Shown here piece by piece: positions 38,241 through 47,333 of a DNA stretch of 64,000 bases. Position numbers and translations under genes: made by a program. Source of the stretch: Actinopolymorpha sp. NPDC004070 (GTDB lineage: Bacteria > Actinomycetota > Actinomycetes > Propionibacteriales > Actinopolymorphaceae). Positions within the stretch are counted from its first letter, which is position 1, and each line of letters opens with the position of its first letter. The notes beneath the pieces are model-generated. The model did no database searches. It saw only the letters and a list, made by a program, of their open reading frames with translations, and was not told the origin of the DNA. Where the stretch lies: assembly GCF_040610475.1 (NCBI RefSeq), contig NZ_JBEXMJ010000005.1:9631-73630 (forward strand), read 5' to 3'.

Positions 38241-40040
38241 ATGGCAATGCGATACAGGAGGGTGGTGGCGGTCGCCGGGGCACTCGCCCTGGGCCTGACC
38301 GCCTGCGGCGGCGGAGCTTCTCCGTCGGAGCGAGCAGCCCAGCAGGACAAGGGAAAGCAGAACGAGTCGCCGGCGACTCCGCGGGGCTCGGGGTTCCAGG
38401 TGGTCGAGGACGCCAACGCCAAGGCCCCGGCCAAGGACATCGCCGGCGCGCAGAAGGGCGGCACCGCGACGATCCTCACGGTGCAGGCGCCGGAGACGTT
38501 CGACCCGACACGTTCGTACTACATCGACACCCTGTCGGTGGCGCGGCTGACGATGCGCACCCTCACGGCGCTGGAACTCCGGGCGGACGGGAAGTACTAC
38601 CTGGTCCCGGACCTGGCCACCGACCTGGGCCAGCACAACGCGGACTTCACCGAGTGGACGTTCCACCTCAAGGACGGGCTGAAGTACGAGGACGGCTCCC
38701 CGGTCAAGGCCCAGGACGTCGCGTACTCGGTGAAGCGATCCTTCGCCACCGAGGAGCTTCCGGGCGGGCCGACGTACCAGCAGAGCTACTTCCTCGACGG
38801 CTCGACCTACAAGGGCCCGTTCAAGTCCAAGGCCAAGGGTGGCGGACTGGACTACCCGGGCGTGTCCACCCCTGACGACAAGACCGTCGTAATGAAGATG
38901 GGCAAGCCGTTCCCGGACCTCGCCTACTACGCGACGTTCCCGGTGTTCACGCCGATCCCGCAGGCCAAGGACACCAGGGACGCCTACGGCAACCACCCGT
39001 TGGCGACCGGGCCCTACAAGTTCGACACGTACCAGAAGGGCAAGCGCCTGGTCCTGGTCAAGAACGACCAGTGGGATCCCCAGACCGACCCGGTGCGCCA
39101 CCAGTACGTCGACAAGTACGACTTCAAGTACGGCCAGAACCCGATCAAGCTGCAGGAGCAGCTGATCGCCGACAACGGCCCGGACCAGACCGCGATCACC
39201 TACGACGGTGTCGACTCCTCGCTGCTGCCCAAGATCCAGGGCAAGGAGCCGGAGAAGCGGATGATGACCGGTGACGGTACCTGCACCGACTTCATCTACC
39301 TGGACACCCGGCGGATCCCGCTCGAGGTACGCAGGGCGCTGATCACGGCGTGGCCGTTCGACTCGCTGCACAAGACCGGCGGCGACAGCCCGTTCACCTA
39401 CGTTCCGGCGACCACCATCCTTCCCCGCGTCACGCCGGGCTTCGTCAAGTACGACCTGTTCGGCAACGGCGGCAAGGGTGACGGTGACCCGGCCAAGGCC
39501 AAGAAGATGCTGGAGAAGGCCGGCAAGCTCGGCTTCGACGTCGTGTGGGCCTACTCCAACGACAACGACATCTCCGCACAGGTCTCCGCTGTCCGGGCGC
39601 AGAAGCTGAAGGCGGCGGGCTTCAGGACCACCGCCATTCCGATGCCCCGCGACCAGGTGCGGGCGGAGTTCGAGAACCCGAAGTCGAAGATCAACATCCG
39701 GCCGCTGGGCTGGTGCCTGGACTGGCCGTCGGGCACGACGGTGTTCCCGGCCATCTTCGACGGCCGGCTGATCGCCCTCAACCCCAACGCCGCACCGAAC
39801 AAGTCCTTCCTGAACGCGAAGGACATCAACGCCGAGATCGACCGGATCTCCGGACTGCCGCTGAAGCAACAGCAGGCGGAGTGGCCGAAGCTCGACAAGA
39901 TGATGATGCAGAAGTACGCCCCCATCATCCCGGTCGACTACAGCAAGACGAACTTCCTGTACGGCTCCAAGCTCGGCGGCGTCGTCCTCGACCCGTTCAG
40001 CGGCGGGCCCGACTTCACCAAGCTGTTCGTCAAGCAGTAG
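38241..40040 (+). CDS. ABC transporter substrate-binding lipoprotein (peptide/nickel type, SBP_bac_5)
   Basis: About 599 residues. The N-terminus MAMRYRRVVAVAGALALGLT ends in a clean lipobox LTAC, so the cysteine at 22 is lipidated and the protein is held on the outer face of the membrane. FDPTRSYYIDTLSVARL, WTFHLKDGLKYEDGSPVKAQ and DVAYSVKRSFA are the SBP_bac_5 (DppA/OppA) signatures. It binds oligopeptides or a related solute. The ATG at 38247 may be the true start, since it is better spaced from GGGAG. No permease or ATPase genes are adjacent, so it is an orphan or partners with genes elsewhere. Confidence 0.92.
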   Translation: MAMRYRRVVAVAGALALGLTACGGGASPSERAAQQDKGKQNESPATPRGSGFQVVEDANAKAPAKDIAGAQKGGTATILTVQAPETFDPTRSYYIDTLSVARLTMRTLTALELRADGKYYLVPDLATDLGQHNADFTEWTFHLKDGLKYEDGSPVKAQDVAYSVKRSFATEELPGGPTYQQSYFLDGSTYKGPFKSKAKGGGLDYPGVSTPDDKTVVMKMGKPFPDLAYYATFPVFTPIPQAKDTRDAYGNHPLATGPYKFDTYQKGKRLVLVKNDQWDPQTDPVRHQYVDKYDFKYGQNPIKLQEQLIADNGPDQTAITYDGVDSSLLPKIQGKEPEKRMMTGDGTCTDFIYLDTRRIPLEVRRALITAWPFDSLHKTGGDSPFTYVPATTILPRVTPGFVKYDLFGNGGKGDGDPAKAKKMLEKAGKLGFDVVWAYSNDNDISAQVSAVRAQKLKAAGFRTTAIPMPRDQVRAEFENPKSKINIRPLGWCLDWPSGTTVFPAIFDGRLIALNPNAAPNKSFLNAKDINAEIDRISGLPLKQQQAEWPKLDKMMMQKYAPIIPVDYSKTNFLYGSKLGGVVLDPFSGGPDFTKLFVKQ

Positions 40041-40352
40041 CCGCCAAGCAGTAGCCGTCAACCTGCGACTGCACCTCGCAAGGAGCGGTTTCCTCCATGG
40101 ACGCGGTGGTGGTGAGCGCGCGGGCTCGCCACCACCACGTCGCACGAGCCGGGCAACCACTCGGCCACGTTTCGCAACGAATCCTTGACACGGTGTGGGA
40201 GTGGCAAAGCGTTCGCTTCGGTCGGTGCTCGTCCACAGTGCGTCCGGCGTTCGGGGACCGCGTTTTGGTAACGTCCTGCACAGTCATCGCATTGCTGGCA
40301 TCGTTCTTGTCGAGAACCGGCGCGATCAGAACCGGCGGCGATCGGGGACAGC
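40041..40352. other. Intergenic region before the 54-residue peptide gene
   Basis: No gene is supported in these 312 bases. A TTGACA at 40185-40190 is followed 16 bases later by the inverted repeat AAGCG-TT-CGCTT (40207-40218), which could be an operator, but the -10 is poor. A second possible -10 is TAACGT near 40270. The first bases repeat part of the preceding gene's 3' end (GCCGYCAAGCAGTAGCCG). Confidence 0.4.
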
Positions 40353-40517
40353 ATGGACTGGAAAGTAGTCGTGGCGATTGTCGTCGCGGGGTTCGTCTGT
40401 CTGATGATCCTGTCCATGATCATCGGGGCTGTGCGCAGCACCCGTGGCGGTCTGGACTGGGACCACACCGCCGACAGTGGTTTCCGCCCGTGGGACGAAC
40501 AGAACCGCGAAGACTGA
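40353..40517 (+). CDS. Small single-pass membrane protein (54 residues)
   Basis: An ATG with GGGGA upstream opens a 55-codon frame. Residues 5-26 (VVVAIVVAGFVCLMILSMII) form one membrane helix; the rest (VRSTRGGLDWDHTADSGFRP and an acidic end) is a soluble tail. It stops 3 bases before the FAD monooxygenase ATG, which supports real translation and coupling. I do not recognise a family. Confidence 0.65.
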   Translation: MDWKVVVAIVVAGFVCLMILSMIIGAVRSTRGGLDWDHTADSGFRPWDEQNRED

Positions 40518-40520
40518 CCC

Positions 40521-41774
40521 ATGCCGGAACCGACCGTCTGCGTCGCCGGGGGTGGGCCCGCCGGAGTGATGCTGGGACTGCTGCTGGCCAGGGCCGGTGT
40601 GCGGGTGACTGTGCTGGAGAAGCACGCCGACTTCCTTCGTGACTTCCGCGGCGACACCGTTCACCCGTCGACGCTGGAGGTGCTCGCCGAACTCGGCCTG
40701 GCGGATCGCCTGGAGGAGATACCACACCAACGGGTCGTGCGTGCCGGGTTCGAGAGCGGCGGCCGCCGGGTCGACATCCTGGACCTGAGACGCCTGCGGG
40801 TGCGCCACCCCTACATCGCGCTCGTGCCGCAGTGGGACTTCCTGGAGCTGCTCGCCGCCGCGGCCTCGGCCTACCCGGAGTTCGAGCTGCGCCGCGAGGC
40901 GGAGGCGTACGACCTGGTGGTCGAGCACGGCCGGGTGGTGGGCGTCCGTTTCCGCGACCGAGGCGCCGACGGACGTGGCGACCCCGAAGGCGACCACGTC
41001 CTGCGCGCGGCGCTCACTGTCGCCGCCGACGGCCGGCACTCCACGCTGCGGCGGGCGGCGGGCCTCGCCCCCCGCGCGTTCGGCGCACCCATGGACGTGG
41101 TGTGGTTCCGGCTGCCCTGGGCCGAGGGCGACTCCGCGGCGCGGGCGCTGACGTTCAGGTTCGGTCCGGGCCGGGCGGCGGTCACCATCCCCAGGCGGAC
41201 GTACTGGCAGATCGCCTACCTCATCAGCAAGGGCGGCTTCGAGGACCTGCGCGCCCAGGGCATCGACGCGCTGCGCCGCGGCGTGGCGCAGACGGTGCCG
41301 TTCCTCGCCGACCGGGTGGGTGAGCTGCGAAGCTTCGACGACACCAGCGTGCTCGAGGTCCGGATGGACCGGCTGCGGCGGTGGTACCGGCCCGGCCTGC
41401 TCGCGATCGGCGACGCCGCGCACGCCATGTCGCCGGTGGGTGGGGTGGGCATCAACCTCGCCATCCAGGACGCCGTGGCCGCCGCCAACCTGCTCGTTCC
41501 GTCCCTGCGGGCGGCGCAGCGGTCCGGCGTTCCGGTCCCCGACCGCGCGCTGGCCGCCGTCCAGCGCCGCCGGCAGCTGCCGACCGCGGTCACCCAGGCG
41601 TTGCAGCGGGCGGTGCAGACGTTCGGGCTCAACCGCGCGCTGCGCTCGGACCACGCGGACGGATCGCCGCCGCGGATCCTGCCGGTCTGGCTGGCGCCGG
41701 TGCTGCGCCGGCCGATGAGCCGGTTCGTCGGTCTCGGCGTACGACCAGAACACGTCCGGACCCGGCCGGAGTGA
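40521..41774 (+). CDS. FAD-dependent monooxygenase (p-hydroxybenzoate hydroxylase superfamily)
   Basis: 417 residues. FAD site VAGGGPAGVMLGLLLARAG (8-26) with VLEKH, the DG motif VAADGRHSTLR near 172, and the second FAD site LLAIGDAAHAMSPVGGVGIN near 293-312. The class A flavoprotein monooxygenases hydroxylate aromatic or polyketide-like substrates with NAD(P)H and oxygen. No pathway genes are adjacent to name the substrate. A small membrane peptide gene lies 3 bases upstream. Confidence 0.88.
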   Translation: MPEPTVCVAGGGPAGVMLGLLLARAGVRVTVLEKHADFLRDFRGDTVHPSTLEVLAELGLADRLEEIPHQRVVRAGFESGGRRVDILDLRRLRVRHPYIALVPQWDFLELLAAAASAYPEFELRREAEAYDLVVEHGRVVGVRFRDRGADGRGDPEGDHVLRAALTVAADGRHSTLRRAAGLAPRAFGAPMDVVWFRLPWAEGDSAARALTFRFGPGRAAVTIPRRTYWQIAYLISKGGFEDLRAQGIDALRRGVAQTVPFLADRVGELRSFDDTSVLEVRMDRLRRWYRPGLLAIGDAAHAMSPVGGVGINLAIQDAVAAANLLVPSLRAAQRSGVPVPDRALAAVQRRRQLPTAVTQALQRAVQTFGLNRALRSDHADGSPPRILPVWLAPVLRRPMSRFVGLGVRPEHVRTRPE

Positions 41775-41862
41775 CCGGGCGGCGCCCGCCACACCGTCCT
41801 GCATCCTCCGTACGCCGTTAGGGTCGGTCCTGCGGATCAGGGCCGACGGCGGGAGGACGCGC

Positions 41863-42660
41863 ATGGGTGAGTTCACGGGCAAGGTGGCCCTGGTCGCGGG
41901 CGGCGGCTCCGGCATCGGCCGCGCGGTCACCGAACTCCTCGCCGCCGAAGGTGCCACCGTGGTCGTCGCCACGAACGTCGAGGACCACGTCCGCGCCCTG
42001 CGCGAGGAGCTGGCCGGCACACCGGGCGAGGTCAGCGCGTCGGTTGTCGACGTCACCCGCGCCGACGACGTGCGCGGGTTCGTCGACGAGGCGGCCGAGC
42101 GGTGCGGCGGGATCGACGTCCTGGTCAACTCCGCTGGTGTGCAGCGGTACGGCACCGTCGAGGAGACCTCGGAGGAACTGTGGGACGAGGTGCTCGCGGT
42201 CAACCTCAAGGCGATGTACCTCACCGCGAAGTACGCCGTACCCCACCTGCGTGCCCGTGGTGGCGGGTCCATCGTCAACGTCGCGTCGGTGCAGGCGTAC
42301 GTCACCCAGGACCGGGTTGCCGCCTACGCCGCGTCCAAGGGCGGCATCCTCGCGCTGACCCGGGCGATGGCCGTCGACCACGCCCGCGACGGCATCCGCG
42401 TCAACGCGGTCTGCCCCGGCTCGGTCGACACCCCGATGCTGCGCTGGTCGGCCGACCTGTTCCGCGGGGACCGGGACACCGAGGACGTGCTCGCCGACTG
42501 GGGCCGCAGCCACCCGATCGGCCGGATCGCCAAGCCGGCCGAGGTGGCCGAGCTGGTGGCGTTCCTCGCCGGCGACCGGTCGTCGTTCGTCACCGGCGCC
42601 GACTACCGCGTCGACGGCGGCCTGCTCGCCATGGCTCCCGTCGTCCTCCCGGGGAAGTAG
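41863..42660 (+). CDS. Short-chain dehydrogenase/reductase
   Basis: 265 residues with GGGAGG before the ATG. The classical SDR set is complete: cofactor loop GGGSGIG (13-19), NSAG (89-92) and the triad S142, Y155, K159 (YAASK). The C-terminal PGSVDTPM and [12 protein letters not shown] are typical. It is followed after 2 bases by a glucarate dehydratase-type enzyme, which points to oxidation of a sugar or sugar lactone in an acid-sugar pathway (inference). A TAGGGT -10-like hexamer lies at about 41818. Confidence 0.92.
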   Translation: MGEFTGKVALVAGGGSGIGRAVTELLAAEGATVVVATNVEDHVRALREELAGTPGEVSASVVDVTRADDVRGFVDEAAERCGGIDVLVNSAGVQRYGTVEETSEELWDEVLAVNLKAMYLTAKYAVPHLRARGGGSIVNVASVQAYVTQDRVAAYAASKGGILALTRAMAVDHARDGIRVNAVCPGSVDTPMLRWSADLFRGDRDTEDVLADWGRSHPIGRIAKPAEVAELVAFLAGDRSSFVTGADYRVDGGLLAMAPVVLPGK

Positions 42661-42662
42661 CC

Positions 42663-43883
42663 ATGCGGATCACCGACCTGCGCGCCACCACCGTGACCGT
42701 CCCGCTGGAGGCGCCGCTGCGGCACTCCAACGGCGCGCACTGGGGACGGTTCGTCCGCACGATCGTCGAGGTGGACACCGACGAGGGCATCACCGGCCTG
42801 GGCGAGATGGGCGGCGGCGGGCAGGGTGCCGCGCTGGCGTTCGCGGGGCTGCGGCCGTACCTCCTCGGGCACGACCCGTTCGCGCTGGAGGAGCTGCGGT
42901 TCAAGATCGCCAACCCCACCGCGTCGCTCTACAACAACCGCACCCAGCTGCTCGCGGCGATCGAGTTCGCCTGCCTGGACATCGTGGGCAAGGCGCTCGG
43001 CACACCCGTGTACAACCTGCTCGGCGGCAAGGTGCGCGATCGGGTCCCCTTCGCGAGTTACCTGTTCTTCCGGTACGCCGACGCCCACAGCGGGATCGGT
43101 GAGGTGCGTACGCCGGACCAACTGGTCGAGCACGCGCTCGCCCTGAGGGCCGCACACGGCTTCACCACCCACAAGCTGAAGGGCGGCGTCTACCCACCGG
43201 CGTACGAGCTGGAGTGTTACCGCGCCCTGGCCGCGGCGCTGCCCGGCGACCGGTTCCGCCACGACCCCAACTGCGCGCTGTCGGTGGAGGAGGCGATCCG
43301 GTTCGGCCGGGCGATCGAGGACCTTGACAACGACTACTACGAGGACCCGACCTGGGGATTGAACGGCATGCGCCGGGTGCGCGAGGCGGTCCGCGTTCCG
43401 CTGGCCACCAACACCGTCGTGGTCAACCCCGAACAGCTCGCCACCAACCTGCGCGACCCCGCGGTCGACACGATCCTGCTGGACACGACGTTCTGGGGCG
43501 GGATCCGGGCGTGCGTGAAGGCGGCGAACGTGTGCGAGACGTTCCAGCAGTCGGTGGCCGTGCACTCCTCCGGCGAGCTCGGCATCCAGCTGGCGACGAT
43601 GCTGCACCTCGGCGCCGTACTCCCGGCGCTGACGCTGGCCGCCGACGCCCACTACCACCACCTCACCGACGACGTGCTGGCCGGCGGGAAGCTGCCGTAC
43701 GCCGACGGCGCGATCGCGGTGCCGGACGGGCCGGGGCTCGGCGTCACCCTCGACCGCGACCGGCTGGAGCGCTACGCCGAGCTGTACCGCGAGCTCGGCG
43801 ACTACCCCTACGACCGGGACCCCGGCCGGCCGGACTGGTACCCGCTGGTGCCCAACGACCGCTGGGCAGACCCCCGCCGGTAG
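42663..43883 (+). CDS. Enolase-superfamily dehydratase, glucarate dehydratase type
   Basis: 406 residues from the ATG at 42663, 2 bases after the SDR stop. The family residues are all visible: the KxK base K171/K173 (THKLKGG), metal ligands D201 (HDPNC), E227 (YYEDP) and N250 (LATNT), and the partner H301 (VHSSGELG). Asparagine as third metal ligand and the KxK/His pair mark the GlucD subgroup. It dehydrates an acid sugar such as D-glucarate or a related aldonate. Shorter than E. coli GlucD (446), so the exact substrate is uncertain. Confidence 0.88.
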   Translation: MRITDLRATTVTVPLEAPLRHSNGAHWGRFVRTIVEVDTDEGITGLGEMGGGGQGAALAFAGLRPYLLGHDPFALEELRFKIANPTASLYNNRTQLLAAIEFACLDIVGKALGTPVYNLLGGKVRDRVPFASYLFFRYADAHSGIGEVRTPDQLVEHALALRAAHGFTTHKLKGGVYPPAYELECYRALAAALPGDRFRHDPNCALSVEEAIRFGRAIEDLDNDYYEDPTWGLNGMRRVREAVRVPLATNTVVVNPEQLATNLRDPAVDTILLDTTFWGGIRACVKAANVCETFQQSVAVHSSGELGIQLATMLHLGAVLPALTLAADAHYHHLTDDVLAGGKLPYADGAIAVPDGPGLGVTLDRDRLERYAELYRELGDYPYDRDPGRPDWYPLVPNDRWADPRR

Positions 43884-43969
43884 GCGCTGCCCCGCACGGG
43901 CCCGGCGCCACGCCGAGGTCCGATTCCCGCTAGCCCAGGGCCGGCTTCCGTGCCAGTGTCGTACCCGTG

Positions 43970-45430
43970 ATGCCGTCCTTCGAGCAGTGCTACCGAGCCG
44001 TGGAGTCGCGCGATCCCCGCTTCGACGGCTGGATCTACATCGCCGTCACCTCCACCGGCATCTACTGCCGCCCGAGTTGCCCCGCGACCACCCCGAAACG
44101 GCAGAACGCGCGGTTCTTCCCGACCGCCGCGGCCGCCCAGGACGCGGGGTTCCGCGCCTGCCGGCGGTGCCGCCCCGACGCCGTGCCGGGTTCGCCGGAG
44201 TGGGACCTGCGGGCCGACGTCGCCGCCCGGGCCATGCGGCTCGTCGACGACGGGCTGGTCGAGCGCGAGGGAGTCGCCAGCCTGGCCGCCCGGCTCGGCT
44301 ACACCACCCGCCACCTCGGCCGGCTGCTGTCCGCCGAGCTCGGAGCCGGCCCGCTCGCGCTGGCCCGCGCCCGCCGGGCCCACACCGCCCGGCTGCTGCT
44401 GGAGACCACCGACCTGCCGATCACCGATGTCGCGTTCGCCGCGGGGTTCGGCAGCGTGCGCCAGTTCAACGACACGATCCGCGCGGTGTTCGCGGCCACG
44501 CCCGGCGACGTCCGGCGGGCCGGCCGGCGGCAGGAGCCGACCAACGGCGCGGTCACGCTGCGGCTTCCCTACCGCCCGCCGTACGACGCCGAGGCCGGCC
44601 GGCGCTACCTCGCCGACCGGCTCGTCCCCGGCCTGGAGGAACTCGACGGCACCACCTACCGCCGGGCGGTGCGCCTGCACCACGGCACGGGAGTTCTGTC
44701 GCTCACTCCCGCCGACGGCTACGTCCGCTGCGAGCTCCACCTGGAGGATCTGCGCGACCTCGGCCCGGCCGCGGCCCGGTGCCGCCGGCTGCTGCACCTG
44801 GACGCCGACCCGGCAGGGATCAGCGACGCGCTCGGCGCCGACCCGCTGATCGGCCCGCTGGTCCGCGCCCGCCCGGGGCTGCGGGTGCCGGGCAGCGTGG
44901 ACGCGTTCGAGACCGCTGTCCGCGCGATCGTCGGCCAGCAGGTGTCGGTGGCGGCGGCCCGGACGGTCGTCGGCCGGATGGTCTCGGCGTACGCGGACCC
45001 ACTGCCCCACCCCGTCGGGACGCTGACCCACAGCTTCCCCGCACCCGCAGCCCTGGCGGAGGCGGGCACCCTGCCGATGCCGGCCGCCCGAACCCGCACC
45101 GTCACCGCGCTGGCCCGCGCGGTCGCGGGCGGCGACCTCGACCTCGCGCCGGGCGCGGACCGGGCCGAGGTGGAGGCCGGGCTCCTCGCGCTGCCGGGGG
45201 TGGGACCCTGGACCGCGGCGTACGTCGCGCTGCGCGGGCTCGGCGACCCGGACGCGTTCCCCGGGACCGACCTCGGCATCCGCCGATCACTGGTCGCCCT
45301 CGGCGTACCCGACCGGCCGGCCGAGATCGCCGCCGTCGCCGACCGCTGGCGGCCGCTGCGCAGTTATGCCGCACAGCACCTGTGGACCGTCGTCCCGGCG
45401 GCCATGCGTACGGAAGGACAGGCCGCATGA
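43970..45430 (+). CDS. Ada-type DNA methylphosphotriester sensor fused to AlkA 3-methyladenine glycosylase
   Basis: 486 residues from the ATG at 43970 (a GTG at 43967 is adjacent). Residues 1-80 are the Ada zinc domain with C33, C37, C64 and C67 (YCRPSC, CRRCRP), where the first Cys takes methyl groups from phosphotriesters. An AraC-type helix-turn-helix follows (about 85-185), then the AlkA N-domain and a helix-hairpin-helix glycosylase (GVGPWTAAY near 413) with catalytic D434 (GTDLG). It should sense alkylation, activate transcription and excise alkylated bases. Its stop overlaps ogt as ATGA, so sensor, glycosylase and methyltransferase are one unit. Confidence 0.94.
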   Translation: MPSFEQCYRAVESRDPRFDGWIYIAVTSTGIYCRPSCPATTPKRQNARFFPTAAAAQDAGFRACRRCRPDAVPGSPEWDLRADVAARAMRLVDDGLVEREGVASLAARLGYTTRHLGRLLSAELGAGPLALARARRAHTARLLLETTDLPITDVAFAAGFGSVRQFNDTIRAVFAATPGDVRRAGRRQEPTNGAVTLRLPYRPPYDAEAGRRYLADRLVPGLEELDGTTYRRAVRLHHGTGVLSLTPADGYVRCELHLEDLRDLGPAAARCRRLLHLDADPAGISDALGADPLIGPLVRARPGLRVPGSVDAFETAVRAIVGQQVSVAAARTVVGRMVSAYADPLPHPVGTLTHSFPAPAALAEAGTLPMPAARTRTVTALARAVAGGDLDLAPGADRAEVEAGLLALPGVGPWTAAYVALRGLGDPDAFPGTDLGIRRSLVALGVPDRPAEIAAVADRWRPLRSYAAQHLWTVVPAAMRTEGQAA

Positions 45431-45915
45431 CCTCCCACACCTGCACGATCGACTCCCCCGTCGGCGCGCTCACCCTCCGCTCGAACGGCACCCACCTGAC
45501 CCAGCTGCACTTCACCGGCGACGCACCCCTGGACCGGGGCGACCTGGACGACGACCCGGTGCTGGCCGCCGCGGTCGAGCAGCTGACCGCCTACTTCGCG
45601 GGCGAACGCACCGACTTCGACCTGCCGCTGGAGCCGGGCGGTACGGCGTTCCAGCGCCGGGTGTGGGCCGCGCTGAGGGAGATCCCGTTCGCCGAGACCG
45701 AGACGTACGGCGAGCTGGCCCGGCGGATCGGCTCGCCCACCGCGTCCCGCGCGGTCGGTGCGGCGAACGGGCAGAACCCCATCGCCATCGTCGTGCCCTG
45801 CCACCGCGTGGTGGGCGCCAACGGCAAGCTCGTCGGGTTCGGCGGCGGGGTCGACCGCAAGGTCGTCCTGCTGGAGCGGGAGGCGAAGGTCCGCCTCGAA
45901 CGCGACTTCGGCTGA
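45427..45915 (+). CDS. ogt: Methylated-DNA-[protein]-cysteine S-methyltransferase
   Basis: 162 residues from the ATG at 45427, which overlaps the stop of the Ada-AlkA gene by ATGA; a frame extending far upstream is a shadow. C125 in IVVPCHRVVG is the acceptor that repairs O6-methylguanine by suicide transfer. AFQRRVWAALREIPFAET and YGELARRIGSPTASRAVG are the conserved DNA-binding segments. Coupled to the upstream sensor, it forms a compact adaptive response to alkylation. Confidence 0.96.
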   Translation: MTSHTCTIDSPVGALTLRSNGTHLTQLHFTGDAPLDRGDLDDDPVLAAAVEQLTAYFAGERTDFDLPLEPGGTAFQRRVWAALREIPFAETETYGELARRIGSPTASRAVGAANGQNPIAIVVPCHRVVGANGKLVGFGGGVDRKVVLLEREAKVRLERDFG

Positions 45916-46082
45916 TCGGCGACTTCCCGGGACGAGCGTCCGCACATCGCAGGCCCACCGGCGGCGTTCACGGGCCGACCGGCCGGACCGATGACTGATA
46001 CGGGCAGGACACCGTGGCCGAACCCAGCCAGGTTCCCGAAGCCGGGCGTGAGCGCGGGCCCCTCGTGCCAGAGTGAATTCTC

Positions 46083-47228
46083 ATGCGGGTGGTGGTGATC
46101 GGCGGGGGCATCGTCGGGGCGAGTGCGGCGTACCACCTTGCCGACCGCGACGTCGAGGTCGTCCTGGTCGACCGGGCCGACCCCGGGCGGGCCACCGACG
46201 CCGGCGCCGGAATCGTCGCACCCTGGCTGTCGCGGTCGACCGCCGATCCGGACGCCTTCCGGCTGTACGTCGCCGGCGCCTGCTACTACCCCGAGGTCCT
46301 CGCCCGGCTGGCCGACGACGGCGAAACCGACACCGGCTACGCACCGGTCGGTGGCGTGCAGGTCGACGCCGACGAGGACAACCTGGCCGCGACGTACGAA
46401 CTCACCCGCGAGCGCGCCGCGACGATCCCCCAGGTGGGAACGGTCAGCCGGTTGTCGCCCGCCGAGGTGCGCAGGTTGTTTCCCCCGCTGCACCCGGACC
46501 TGGCGGCGGTTCACGTGAGCGGCGGCGGCCGGGTCGACGGCGCCCGGATGCGCGACGCGCTGACCCGCGCGGGCGCCCGCCGTGGCGTGCGGTTCGTCAC
46601 CGGGTCGGCCCGGCTGCTGCTGGTCGACGGGCGGGTCGGCGGCGTGCACCTGGGCAACGGCGCAGGTGAGGACGGCGGCAACGGCAAGGCCGGCACGATC
46701 ATCGGCTCCGACGCGGTGGTGGTCGCCGGGGGCGCCTGGTGCGGCGAACTCCTCGAACCGGCGGGCGTCAAGCTCGCCCTGGCACCGCAGAAGGGCCAGA
46801 TCGTCCACCTGTTGCTGACCGGCGCCGACACGTCCGCGTGGCCGGTCGTGCAGCCGCCCGGCGGGCACTACCTGCTGGCGTTCCCGGACGGTCGGGTGGT
46901 GGTCGGCGCGACCCGGGAGACGGGTTCGGGCTACGACCACCGGGTCACCGCCGCGGGCATGCACGAGGTGCTGAACTCCGCGCTGACGGTCGCGCCCGGC
47001 CTCGCCGACGCGCGCGTGCTGGAGACCCGGGTCGGGTTCCGGCCCAGCAGCGAGGACGGACTGCCGTTGCTCGGGTGCGTCCCCGGGATCGAGGGACTGG
47101 TGCTGGCCACCGGCCTCGGCGCCACCGGACTGACCGCGGGCCCCTACACCGGTGCGGTCGCCGCCGCGCTCGCGGTCGGCGAGCATCCGGGCATCGACCT
47201 GACGGCGTACGATCCACTGCGCCGGTGA
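46083..47228 (+). CDS. FAD-dependent DAO-family amino-acid oxidase/dehydrogenase
   Basis: 381 residues starting MRVVVIGGGIVGASAAYHLA with VVLVDR, the DAO-type FAD fold. The C-terminal ETRVGFRPSSEDGLPLLGCV and GLGATGLTAGPYTG are the conserved FAD-contact regions of glycine oxidase/DadA relatives. It oxidises an amino acid or N-methyl amino acid; the substrate cannot be fixed. The ribosome binding site is poor (GAGTG), and an A/T-rich GAATTC precedes the ATG, so a short or missing leader is possible. The C-terminal half has a Gly-rich insert (GNGAGEDGGNGKAG). Confidence 0.82.
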   Translation: MRVVVIGGGIVGASAAYHLADRDVEVVLVDRADPGRATDAGAGIVAPWLSRSTADPDAFRLYVAGACYYPEVLARLADDGETDTGYAPVGGVQVDADEDNLAATYELTRERAATIPQVGTVSRLSPAEVRRLFPPLHPDLAAVHVSGGGRVDGARMRDALTRAGARRGVRFVTGSARLLLVDGRVGGVHLGNGAGEDGGNGKAGTIIGSDAVVVAGGAWCGELLEPAGVKLALAPQKGQIVHLLLTGADTSAWPVVQPPGGHYLLAFPDGRVVVGATRETGSGYDHRVTAAGMHEVLNSALTVAPGLADARVLETRVGFRPSSEDGLPLLGCVPGIEGLVLATGLGATGLTAGPYTGAVAAALAVGEHPGIDLTAYDPLRR

Positions 47229-47333
47229 CCACCCGACCACGATGTGGCACACGGATCGGCACTGTCAGCGACTACCGATAGGTTCGAGCACGGTTCGCCC
47301 CACCTCGACAGCGCAGTCACTTCGGAGGTAATC

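Noticed and set aside
43987..45915. 642-residue frame ending in ogt
   Set aside because: Only the last 162 residues (from 45427) are real; the upstream part overlaps the Ada-AlkA gene in another frame and is Arg/Pro/Gly-rich.
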